DNA of 14,766 bases. Origin: Ohtaekwangia sp036568665 (lineage in GTDB: Bacteria; Bacteroidota; Bacteroidia; Cytophagales; Cyclobacteriaceae). The stretch covers positions 1-14,766 of the forward strand of contig NZ_DATCSD010000355.1 in the NCBI RefSeq assembly GCF_036568665.1. Reading direction: 5' to 3'. Below the pieces are notes generated by a model. It was given only the letters and a program-made list of their open reading frames with translations. It did not search any database and was not told the DNA's origin. Below are positions 1-6,472 of the stretch, piece by piece. A program made the translations under genes and the position numbers. Each line of letters starts with the position of its first letter. The first letter of the stretch is position 1.

Positions 1-126
1 AAAAAGATTCTTCTAATTGAGGATCATAATTTGAAATACATTGATAGCGGAAAAATTTCTGTTGTTTATACGAATGATGACCAAAAGCGAAAAATACTGA
101 TTGACGCAATTTTTACAGGGAGGTAA
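1..126 (+). CDS. C-terminal 41 codons of an unidentified gene (partial)
   Basis: An open frame enters from the left edge at position 1 and stops at TAA 124-126, giving 41 residues that end in IFTGR. The segment is mixed polar and beta-prone, and I do not recognise a family. The next open segment (from 127, annotated at 142-333) is in the same frame, with only the TAA between them. The two may therefore be one gene split by a nonsense codon rather than two neighbours. Whether this is an intact C-terminus or the upstream half of a pseudogene cannot be decided without the sequence to the left. Confidence 0.5.
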   Translation, partial: KKILLIEDHNLKYIDSGKISVVYTNDDQKRKILIDAIFTGR

Positions 127-141
127 CGTGGGATATACTCA

Positions 142-333
142 GTGGCGCGGATCGATAAGAATGGCGTCCTTCTTTCCTACAGTTATTATGGTGTCATCAT
201 TGCAGACGTGATTAAAGACAAAGACGGAAATTTTGTTATGATTGGCGAGCAACAAAAAAATGACCCTGTAAATGGTAGCTCCAACTCATTCGAACTGGTT
301 AGAATCTCCGCTGCCGGAAAGGTAATTGAATGA
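142..333 (+). pseudogene. Beta-propeller-like gene fragment, probably remnant of a broken gene
   Basis: The frame is open from just after the TAA at 124-126 through TGA 331-333. A GTG at 142 would give 63 residues. The sequence has a pattern common in repeat units of secreted beta-propellers: 'ARIDKNGVLLS', then 'DKDGNFVMIGEQ', then 'FELVRISAAGKVIE' (roughly, a value line, a 'DG.fv..G' strand, and an 'l.ri...Gkvi' strand). There is no signal peptide and no convincing start, so it looks like part of a longer protein. It is in frame with the segment ending at 126. An intact small ORF is the alternative, but less likely. It belongs to the left flank, not to the virus-like module. Confidence 0.4.
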
Positions 334-462
334 CGTTTACTTCAATGGCAAACTGCCAGGTACTTGTGATGGAAGAACTTGATATGATTTTTAAGAAATA
401 TACAATCTAATTCGAATCGAGTATATTTGGCTCCTCGCCTATACAGATAGGCAGGTTAGGCT

Positions 463-501
463 AAAGCCGATAGTCCCAGACGGAGAGCTATCGGCTTTTT
501 T
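463..501 (+). terminator. Rho-independent terminator
   Basis: An 11-bp perfect inverted repeat, AAAGCCGATAG (463-473) and CTATCGGCTTT (488-498), encloses a 14-nt loop. The T-rich 3' arm runs on to a T tract through 501. It would end rightward transcription from the broken gene on the left and insulate the module that begins near 888. A smaller hairpin, GCCTAT/ATAGGC at 437-452, lies just upstream. The pair might be an attenuator or small RNA, but I recognise no known riboswitch. Confidence 0.8.
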
Positions 502-760
502 ATTGGCGGTGGTCTGAATTGGCAGTAGAATACAGTTCCTGACCATCAAATCAGTACTATTCAGTCAGAGAGCAAAAAGGCGGGCATCGGCTTGGTGGAA
601 GTCATTCGGCATCCGAATCTATATAATACTTTCCCGGGGGGGTATGTGTCTCTGTATTTATCAAACGTTTCAGCCAGCTTCTTAAATATGGAGCTGTACA
701 CGTGATCGCCAGCCAGCAGGTGAGGATTAAGCATAGCAATAGGCTTTCTATAAATGTGCG

Positions 761-778
761 ATGTTCCACGAAGAACAT
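761..778. promoter_or_regulatory. Inverted repeat ATGTTC-N6-GAACAT, possible operator
   Basis: A perfect 6-bp inverted repeat (761-766 and 773-778) around a 6-nt spacer abuts the first unit of the 20-bp repeat array. Its size and symmetry suit a dimeric repressor or initiator, and its place upstream of the first gene fits an operator. No bound protein is encoded in the window. Confidence 0.35.
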
Positions 779-848
779 GTGTACAAATTGCGACCATTGT
801 GTACAAATTCTGGCCATTGTGTACACGTTCAGCCCATTGTGTACAAAT
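778..848 (+). repeat. Four iteron-like repeats, exact 20-bp period
   Basis: The core TGTGTACA starts at 778, 798, 818 and 838, so the period is exactly 20 bp. Copies 1, 2 and 4 continue as AAT, while copy 3 reads TGTGTACACG. The spacers are alike too (bases near GCGACCAT, CTGGCCAT and CAGCCCAT). A stray TGTACACG occurs at 695-702. The 20-bp spacing puts each TGTACA palindrome on the same helical face about two turns apart, as in replication iterons or cooperative operator arrays. No initiator or repressor gene is seen in the window. The array ends 40 bp before the first gene start at 888. Confidence 0.8.
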
Positions 849-887
849 CACGGTAGTCGCGTTCTGGTGTCCTCGTATGTTTACATC

Positions 888-1160
888 ATGAACACAACGA
901 CAACAACAAGTCATATTACAGGAAGCAATTGGATTGCATTTCTGTTCGGAGCGATCTTCAATGTACTACCACACATTGATCTTACCTTTCTCATAGACTA
1001 TATGATAAAAGCAATAGTCGGCGGTATAATCTGTCTGGGCTTCAAGATCATTGGTGATATATACAGTCCGCTCTGGCTGAAACACAAAGCGAAGGTACGC
1101 GACTTCACGCGCATCCGTAAAATCAGAATCCGTAAACGTAAGCGCCATGATAAAGAGTAG
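888..1160 (+). CDS. Small basic membrane protein, first gene of virus-like module
   Basis: A 90-aa hypothetical protein. I chose the ATG at 888 because the longer frame, with a GTG at 702, would translate the 20-bp repeat array and has Cys-rich, non-protein-like composition there. After a Thr-rich N-terminus there are two hydrophobic stretches, about residues 14-28 and 33-55, and a strongly basic C-terminal tail (residues 65-90, ending in repeated Arg/Lys). The layout suits a small integral membrane protein whose tail faces nucleic acid or acidic surfaces. Membrane-containing tailless phages encode several such proteins. It overlaps the next gene by 14 bp, so the two are probably translated together. 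No family recognised. Confidence 0.65.
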   Translation: MNTTTTTSHITGSNWIAFLFGAIFNVLPHIDLTFLIDYMIKAIVGGIICLGFKIIGDIYSPLWLKHKAKVRDFTRIRKIRIRKRKRHDKE

Positions 1161-1629
1161 ACATATACTGTATGGCGCGGGCGCGCTGGCTACTCTGTAT
1201 GGAGTAAGCTATTTTCTGAAGCTCAACCGCTTCTCCCAGGAACTTGAAACTGTAACCAACGCATCGATCCATAAAATAACCCTGCAAGGCATAGAACTAC
1301 AGGTCGATGTAACACTAAAGAATCCGAGCGGTGGAAGCGTAAAAGTAAAGCAACCTTTTGTGAAGATTGTTTATAACGACAATACCATAGCATCCTCACA
1401 AATGCAGAATGTAAATATAGAGGTGCCCAAATTCAGTGAAGTAAAGATGGAGCCTATACGCATAAATATAGGATTTCTGACACTGGCAACAAAAGTACCG
1501 GCACTGCTCAAAGAGTACAGAGACAAAGGGCAGATCAGTATAGTAGTAAAAACGATCACGACTATAAATGATAAACTTCCCTATACCAAAACGGATAACA
1601 TCACACTGGGAAGCGGCAAGAAGGCTTGA
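1147..1629 (+). CDS. Membrane-anchored LEA_2-like (LEA14/WHy-type) protein
   Basis: A 160-aa protein. Residues 7-24 form a single N-terminal hydrophobic segment that could be an uncleaved anchor. Residues 35-150 are a beta-rich domain with the LEA_2 pattern: 'ITLQGIELQVDVTLKNPSG' (a strand followed by the typical 'NP'), then alternating strands ending near 'PIRINIGFL'. LEA14/WHy-type proteins adopt an immunoglobulin-like fold and often sit next to membranes. The family call rests on motif resemblance only. It lies second in a co-directional run and overlaps the gene before it. In this context it may be a virion or periplasm-facing structural protein rather than a desiccation-stress protein. 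Confidence 0.6.
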   Translation: MIKSRHILYGAGALATLYGVSYFLKLNRFSQELETVTNASIHKITLQGIELQVDVTLKNPSGGSVKVKQPFVKIVYNDNTIASSQMQNVNIEVPKFSEVKMEPIRINIGFLTLATKVPALLKEYRDKGQISIVVKTITTINDKLPYTKTDNITLGSGKKA

Positions 1630-1642
1630 AAGACAGAGGGGA

Positions 1643-3736
1643 ATGAGTAAGTGGGAAAAAGGAAAAGAGGGCAAGGCGAACAAAAGGAGAAAGATCAAGA
1701 GCGGATGGGAATTCGACCACCTCTTTCCCAAGCCTTCGGGTATAGACCATCGGACGAAAAAGAATGCAGATGTAGAAGATACACTCAAACTTATCCGACA
1801 GACTGTACCAATGTCTCTCTGGCAGACAAAAAAGATTGCGGCCAAGCTAAAGGGAAAAGCGCTTCGGGATACATGCAGGAATATATGGCAGTTTGTGTAT
1901 GACCATATACAGTATAAGATGGACGAACCGGGCGTTGAGCAGATACGCAGTCCCAGGCGAACATGGTACGAACGCGGTACTGGCGTTGACTGCGACTGCT
2001 ATACGGAGTTCATAAGTTCTATACTGGTGAATCTTGGTATACCACACCTGCTCAGGATTACAAAATATCCGAAGGAACCACCGGATATACCCACGTGGCA
2101 GCATATATACCCGATTGTTCCGGTGAGTGGAAGTTTGAACGGTATACTTTCCAATCGTAATGACTACATCACGGTGGATTGTGTGAAGGATGGTTTTGAT
2201 GATGAGGAGCCTTTTTTAGAATGTAAAGACTATAAGATGAGATTGGATTATTTGGACGGCATCGATAACAACGATGCAATGGAGCGTGAGGATTATGGGG
2301 AGATAGAAATGCAACTCATGGGGCCAGGCTATCGGGAGCCGGAAACAGTTGACCTGGCAGATATAGCTTCAGTATATGACGGTGAAGAAATAGGTAACAT
2401 CTTTAAAAAGATTGGTGGTGCCGTAAAGAAAGTTGCCGAGGTACAGAAGAAGATTATTACCAAAAGCATAGATGTACAGAAGAACATCATCAAGAAGGCA
2501 GCGGAAGGCCAGAAGAAAGTTTTACAGGCCGTAGCTAAGAAAGGTGTACACTTTATCAATCGCTTTACCAATCCAGGCACCATACTTCTTCGAAATGGTT
2601 TCCTGCTGGCTACAAAACTCAATCTGTTCAACATTGGTGGCCGGATTCGCTATGCGTATCTGACGGATCAGCAGGCAGTGGAGCGCGGCATTAATCTGGA
2701 AGCACTGGCAAGGGTGCGCAAGATCAAAGACAAAGCAGAGAAGATATACTATGATGCTGGTGGCAACAAGAGCAACTTCAAAAAGGCAGTTCTTAAAGGA
2801 AGAGGTAACAAAAGACACAATCCTGTTCCACTCAATGGACTGGGCGGCTTTGATGATAGTATATATGCCGATATACAGGAATATACCGTGCTGCATGGCG
2901 GCGGTACTTCCCTGAGCGGTCTTGGTGAGATCGCGGCTGGCGCATCGATAGTAGCGGCAATGGCCGCGGTAGGTGCCGTGGCCGGGGCACTCAAACAAGT
3001 GAAAGGCTTATTCAATAAAGGTGGTGCAGAGGAAGCAAGTTTCCAAAGCGAAACCGACAATGCAACAAGTATCGAGGACGCCAAAAAGGGAACGATACAG
3101 GACAGTGACGATGAAGTAAGAATTGATGAGGGTGCGGCGTCAACGGCTACTACGGATGACGATATGTCGTGGATTACCCGGGCTGCGAGCAATGTAACGC
3201 AAGCGGCTAACAATGTTACAGACGCTGCTGCAAAGGCAGCACCTTTCATGCAGGCTGCGCGGTCGAACATCCCTGTGGTGTTGCCCAGTGTCTCAATGCC
3301 CACGATCGTAAAACCACAAATTAACAACAACAATGAAACAAATAATACGGCAGCAAATACTGCCGGCGGTAATACGTCTGCTGGAACAACAGTACCAGAT
3401 ATATATACCTCCTCCGGAGGGAATACATCTGATGATAACCAGACAACTCAAAATCTTCCGGGTGTTAAGCCAAAGAGCGAAGAAGGTTTTATCCAGAAGA
3501 CCACTACCTGGATTAAAGACAATCCCGGTAAATCTATAGCAATTGGTGCAGCAGTAGCCGGAGGTAGTTATATGCTGGTACGGTTACTGAAAGGGAGCAG
3601 TCACAACAGCCCGCAGGCGATGAATGGTATACCATCATCAGGTAAAAAACGGAAGAAAAAACGCAATGCTAAGAATCGAAGCAGCGGACAAAAAGCACAC
3701 ACAGTACAGAAAATAAAATTCACAAAACTCTTATGA
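1643..3736 (+). CDS. Large membrane-associated protein with transglutaminase-like Cys protease domain
   Basis: 697 aa from the ATG at 1643, which follows GAGGGG and lies 13 nt after the previous stop; an upstream ATG at 1568 would overlap the previous gene. Residues 60-190 form a transglutaminase-like (papain-fold) domain. The likely triad is Cys117 in 'GVDCDCYTEF', His154 in 'TWQHIYP' and Asp179 in 'ITVDC'. Cys117 has the usual 15-residue spacing to the 'LGIP' turn. Then come a Lys/Gln/Ala-rich amphipathic helix region (about 255-310), a hydrophobic patch near 'LLRNGFLLATKLNLF', an Ala/Gly-rich membrane-like stretch (about 424-450), an Asn/Thr linker (about 558-604), a second hydrophobic segment (about 627-648) and a very basic C-terminus. 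It may be a processing protease, a crosslinker or a cell-wall-penetrating protein. The domain call is reasonable; the role is inferred. Confidence 0.7.
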   Translation: MSKWEKGKEGKANKRRKIKSGWEFDHLFPKPSGIDHRTKKNADVEDTLKLIRQTVPMSLWQTKKIAAKLKGKALRDTCRNIWQFVYDHIQYKMDEPGVEQIRSPRRTWYERGTGVDCDCYTEFISSILVNLGIPHLLRITKYPKEPPDIPTWQHIYPIVPVSGSLNGILSNRNDYITVDCVKDGFDDEEPFLECKDYKMRLDYLDGIDNNDAMEREDYGEIEMQLMGPGYREPETVDLADIASVYDGEEIGNIFKKIGGAVKKVAEVQKKIITKSIDVQKNIIKKAAEGQKKVLQAVAKKGVHFINRFTNPGTILLRNGFLLATKLNLFNIGGRIRYAYLTDQQAVERGINLEALARVRKIKDKAEKIYYDAGGNKSNFKKAVLKGRGNKRHNPVPLNGLGGFDDSIYADIQEYTVLHGGGTSLSGLGEIAAGASIVAAMAAVGAVAGALKQVKGLFNKGGAEEASFQSETDNATSIEDAKKGTIQDSDDEVRIDEGAASTATTDDDMSWITRAASNVTQAANNVTDAAAKAAPFMQAARSNIPVVLPSVSMPTIVKPQINNNNETNNTAANTAGGNTSAGTTVPDIYTSSGGNTSDDNQTTQNLPGVKPKSEEGFIQKTTTWIKDNPGKSIAIGAAVAGGSYMLVRLLKGSSHNSPQAMNGIPSSGKKRKKKRNAKNRSSGQKAHTVQKIKFTKLL

Positions 3737-3739
3737 CAC

Positions 3740-4354
3740 ATGGGACAAAAGAAACACAAACGTAAAAGTAGAAAATGCAAAAATCACAGCGGTCTACAAG
3801 GTATACCGGCAAGCTTAGACAAGGAACGGATTTGGGAAGCTGTCAAAGGAGGCGGTCTATTGGTTCTGACAGCCTTTGGTGGTAGTCTGCTGGGAGCAGC
3901 AGTCGGCAGGCATTCGCTCCTGTTCGGAGCACCGATCACAATAGCTGGAAAGTATATGGATAATGATTATCTATTAGCGGTCGGTCTGGGTATGAGTATG
4001 AGCAACGGATTTCAGACCCCTGTTAAACCATTAAATGGCATGGACGATGCAAATGGTTTTGATGTCAAACAGATTGCCCAGGATGCCAAAGATCGTGTAG
4101 GCAAGTTCTTCGAGAACTTCAAGGACAAGCTATATATACCGGCTGACGATGCAGGTGATGCAAAACAGGGCGCGGCTGGTGCAAGTTCGAATACCGGAAC
4201 AAACGGCTTGGGCGCAAGCGACAACGTACAGTACTTCATTAACCCGATGAGTACGAAAGATCTTGATCTATCAGCGATGGAACGCGTAGAGCAACAGGTA
4301 GCGGCTCTGAATCGCGGCACAAACGGTATCGAAGACATAGACCGCGAGTTCTGA
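3740..4354 (+). CDS. Gly-rich integral membrane protein, basic N-terminus
   Basis: A 204-aa hypothetical protein starting 3 nt after the preceding stop, so almost certainly in the same transcript. The N-terminus is very basic (KKHKRKSRK). Residues 36-91 form two or three Gly-rich hydrophobic segments, and the rest is soluble and acidic with an Ala/Gly/Asn linker. The short motif 'NG' followed by Leu, Ile or Met recurs at residues 98-101, 154-158 and 194-197, with 'LQGIP' at 19-23. Similar motifs occur in neighbouring proteins. Basic, membrane-spanning proteins next to capsid genes suggest a role linking an internal membrane to the shell or genome (inference). No family recognised. Confidence 0.65.
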   Translation: MGQKKHKRKSRKCKNHSGLQGIPASLDKERIWEAVKGGGLLVLTAFGGSLLGAAVGRHSLLFGAPITIAGKYMDNDYLLAVGLGMSMSNGFQTPVKPLNGMDDANGFDVKQIAQDAKDRVGKFFENFKDKLYIPADDAGDAKQGAAGASSNTGTNGLGASDNVQYFINPMSTKDLDLSAMERVEQQVAALNRGTNGIEDIDREF

Positions 4355-4413
4355 AAAACCAAATCTGATTTAAAGTAACAAAAAGACTTCGCGAGACTGT
4401 AGCAGTATAGTTT

Positions 4414-4447
4414 TATACATTGATACATCTGCATATATCAATGTATA
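4414..4447 (+). promoter_or_regulatory. Perfect 12-bp hairpin in the leader of the capsid-like gene
   Basis: TATACATTGATA (4414-4425) and TATCAATGTATA (4436-4447) are exact reverse complements around a 10-nt loop. No T tract follows, so it is not a typical intrinsic terminator. It lies in the only sizeable gap within the first half of the module (4355-4520), ahead of the capsid-like gene. It could act as an mRNA stabiliser or processing site giving separate, higher expression of the downstream genes, or as an operator. A weak box, TAGTTTTA, at 4408-4415 overlaps it. The A-rich run just before the ATG at 4521 is typical of well-translated Bacteroidota genes. Confidence 0.6.
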
Positions 4448-4520
4448 GCACACCTGAATCGCAGCGGTAGCGAGCACACCCACACAGAAAAGAAGTTAAA
4501 CAATTAAAACAAAAAACAAT

Positions 4521-5249
4521 ATGCTAGGAGCATTAGGACAAGTGATGGAGAGTGAGTACACGAATCCCGCAGAATTGCTGGGATTGAATGGAGAGGTGGA
4601 TGAGGCGTTGATGGGATACCTGAATGCCCTGAACCCGGTAGCGCGCGCACGCGCCGTAAGTAAATTAACCAAGCGTCATATACCTTCACAGGGTTCCCGC
4701 GCAGAGTTTGAGAAATTCTTTGTTGAATTGCCCAAACACATTAAGGAACAATTGGGAGAGGGCAAGCTTCGCCTGGCCGATCACCTGATCTATTCGATCA
4801 AACCTGTCAAGGGTGCCAAGACGATCAAGATGTTCGAGAGCCAGGATGTAAAAGAAGTGGGCCTGCGTAACATCAGCAACGCGAAGCTTCCCAAAAACAT
4901 GGCGCTCCTCGTATCGGGTATAATCCTAATGCAGGGCAAAGCCGATTCACTCGATCCTGAAGCGATCAAGGTAACAAGCTTCGATACGATAGGCGGTGTT
5001 GCCGCTTTTGCTAACGGAGAGTTCAAACTCAAAGCAAACAAGAAACAACTGGTGAGCGATACATCCAATCGCAGCTTCATCACCGATGGATTTTCGCAAG
5101 TACCGAAAGGCTTTTACAAGCTTTCCAATCCGCGCCTTATCCAGGACGACATCGATATAGAGTTTGAAATAGAACTCGGAACAGTTACGGGTGTCGATCC
5201 TAACGCGGTGATCTATGTAGGACTTGTTGGAACGGCTACTATACCTTAA
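4521..5249 (+). CDS. Capsid-like protein, candidate major capsid protein
   Basis: 242 aa. The ATG at 4521 follows an A-rich leader. Residues 1-80 are helical and polar, and residues 85-242 alternate short beta strands and turns, as in a jelly roll. Two segments are shared with the two proteins encoded just downstream: residues 123-137 ('LPKNMALLVSGIILM') and a C-terminal strand with 'IYV' near 231-233. It has no catalytic motif. Having its own leader and hairpin, and heading a block of beta-rich genes, suits an abundant structural protein. I infer a single jelly-roll capsid protein. No direct homologue is recognised, so the name is a hypothesis. Confidence 0.55.
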   Translation: MLGALGQVMESEYTNPAELLGLNGEVDEALMGYLNALNPVARARAVSKLTKRHIPSQGSRAEFEKFFVELPKHIKEQLGEGKLRLADHLIYSIKPVKGAKTIKMFESQDVKEVGLRNISNAKLPKNMALLVSGIILMQGKADSLDPEAIKVTSFDTIGGVAAFANGEFKLKANKKQLVSDTSNRSFITDGFSQVPKGFYKLSNPRLIQDDIDIEFEIELGTVTGVDPNAVIYVGLVGTATIP

Positions 5250-5254
5250 TCGCT

Positions 5255-5656
5255 ATGCGGAACGTGCAGAGAATGTTTTCCTTCCTGGTCGAAACGGAGG
5301 GACAAACGGTGAACAAGAAGTTTGATCTGGATAAGAACGTAAAGATTGTGCATGGCATCATGCTCAGTTCAAACCGGAAAAGCTTGTTGTTTCACCGGGG
5401 TTCCCAACGTGTAGAGATCAGTGGTGAAGAAATCATTCCGGAAAACTTTGAGAGTTGCCTGTTTATGACCGGCATCAGTGTAGCGCCGAACCAAAAGTAT
5501 AAAACGCTTGGAGAAGATGAAGACGGCAAACAGCACGATCAGGGTGTACTGGCAGGCAATGGAGAGGTAAAGATTCAGTATAAAGATACACCCAGTCCAG
5601 ACGCGGACTTTGCACCCTATCAGGTGAATATATATCTGCAATGTGAAATGAAGTAA
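5255..5656 (+). CDS. Small beta-rich protein, candidate second jelly-roll capsid protein
   Basis: 133 aa, starting 5 nt after the previous stop. Nearly the whole length is predicted beta by eye. Residues 25-39 ('LDKNVKIVHGIMLSS') match the shared motif of the preceding and following proteins. The C-terminal strand, residues 117-131 ('ADFAPYQVNIYLQCE'), closely matches one in the next protein. No membrane segment or signal peptide. The size fits a minimal single jelly roll. Viruses such as the sphaerolipoviruses build shells from two adjacent single jelly-roll proteins, which gives a precedent for the layout. A minor capsid or vertex role is equally possible. Confidence 0.55.
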   Translation: MRNVQRMFSFLVETEGQTVNKKFDLDKNVKIVHGIMLSSNRKSLLFHRGSQRVEISGEEIIPENFESCLFMTGISVAPNQKYKTLGEDEDGKQHDQGVLAGNGEVKIQYKDTPSPDADFAPYQVNIYLQCEMK

Positions 5657-5660
5657 AAGT

Positions 5661-6146
5661 ATGATCGTAACACAAACAAGACGCAAAACGGTAGTGACAA
5701 TGGTAACTATCGAAAAGCCTGAGCGGTTCAGGCCGATTGATATACGCTTGCCATCGAACGCTGTGAGCATTACCGGCGTGCTGGTTACATGCACGGCAAG
5801 CTGGAGCAATTGTGGGGCGGTGACTTTACAGGCAGGTGACAGAACAGATATATTTCACAAGGCGTATATAGGAGGCTATACTACGGATATATCCGATGAA
5901 GCCCTGATGGGATTGAACGATTCTTCTTTTAACAAGCCGTGGATTACAGGCAGAGTCCCCGAGTTATGTCCCACAGATATAGCGGGTGACAATGTATATA
6001 TCCGTGCATGGTTTAAGGGAGCTGATTTTCAGTCTCCCTTTACCATCCGCATCTATGTGCAGTATGAAGGTGCTGAAGAGTTTGTAGCCGTAGAGGATGA
6101 ACGCAAGAGGTTGGAGGAAGAAGAACCAGAACAATTCATTCTATGA
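5661..6146 (+). CDS. Beta-rich protein related to the two preceding ones, candidate capsid or vertex protein
   Basis: 161 aa. The start at 5661 lies 4 nt after the preceding stop; an internal ATG at 5700 is an alternative. Residues 30-44 ('LPSNAVSITGVLVTC') and 121-136 ('ADFQSPFTIRIYVQYE') align with equivalent segments in the 133-aa protein and, more loosely, the 242-aa protein. The C-terminal 25 residues are very acidic (EDERKRLEEEEPEQ), a possible interaction tail. The coding end overlaps the next start as ATGA (6143-6146), so translation is probably coupled. I infer a third single jelly-roll structural protein. Confidence 0.5.
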   Translation: MIVTQTRRKTVVTMVTIEKPERFRPIDIRLPSNAVSITGVLVTCTASWSNCGAVTLQAGDRTDIFHKAYIGGYTTDISDEALMGLNDSSFNKPWITGRVPELCPTDIAGDNVYIRAWFKGADFQSPFTIRIYVQYEGAEEFVAVEDERKRLEEEEPEQFIL

Positions 6147-6454
6147 CGGAAAGCTATATACTTCACTACGCACCACTCCGCGTAAAGGAACTTGGTTATG
6201 AGCGGCATCAGCTACGTTATCGTGACCTGGTGATCGATCCGGTGAGCACGGTAACTATACCGGCCTACAACGAACTGTTCTATATCGTGGATGACCCCCC
6301 TGGAATCGTGATAGAATCAGATTATGGAATGTATGATTCTACTGATGATCCACTGCCGGACAATGTGCATGAGCATCGTGGCGAAATCACTATCTATAAT
6401 CCGGGTACAGGTAAACGGAAAGTGAAATTTATACAAGTAATAATTATAACCTAA
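6143..6454 (+). CDS. Small beta-rich hypothetical protein
   Basis: 103 aa, starting inside the previous stop (ATGA). The sequence is made of short beta strands with a Pro/Asp/Gly-rich central loop (about residues 47-75) and ends in a hydrophobic strand, 'VKFIQVIIIT'. It lacks the 'L-P/D-x-N...G-I/V' motif of the three proteins before it, so I do not count it as a paralogue. Membership in the same tight cluster suggests a minor structural protein such as a cement or spike-base protein (inference). No family recognised. Confidence 0.55.
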   Translation: MTESYILHYAPLRVKELGYERHQLRYRDLVIDPVSTVTIPAYNELFYIVDDPPGIVIESDYGMYDSTDDPLPDNVHEHRGEITIYNPGTGKRKVKFIQVIIIT

Positions 6455-6472
6455 TACTAAACAGGCACGGGG

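Larger units (their letters stand above)
334..887. other. Non-coding left flank with terminator and repeat array
   Basis: About 550 bases without a convincing gene. The stretch holds a small hairpin (437-442 with 447-452, loop of 4), a strong terminator (463-501), a short inverted repeat (761-766 with 773-778) and a 20-bp-periodic repeat array (778-848). A 26-codon frame at 330-410 overlaps the preceding stop, but nothing supports it. Minus-strand frames between 561 and 914 run through the repeat array and match no known protein. The stretch separates the host-like fragment on the left from the virus-like gene run on the right, so a boundary of the element may lie here. Confidence 0.5.

Noticed and set aside
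403..501. tRNA or riboswitch suggested by two adjacent hairpins
   Set aside because: No cloverleaf, T-loop sequence or known aptamer signature. The second hairpin with its T tract is explained as a terminator.
778..848. CRISPR array
   Set aside because: The units are only 20 bp long in total, with near-identical spacers, so there is no repeat-spacer structure and no cas genes.
702..887. Upstream GTG start extending the first module gene by 62 codons
   Set aside because: The extension translates the repeat array and is Cys-rich. The ATG at 888 gives a normal two-segment membrane protein.
561..914. Minus-strand frames of 117 and 74 codons at the left flank
   Set aside because: They run through the 20-bp repeat array, giving a repeated Cys/Trp/His pattern that reflects the DNA repeat. 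No start context and no recognisable family.
2522..3333. Long minus-strand frames opposite the 697-aa gene
   Set aside because: They are shadows of the coding strand, with Ser/Ala/Leu-rich composition and no plausible start or neighbour context.
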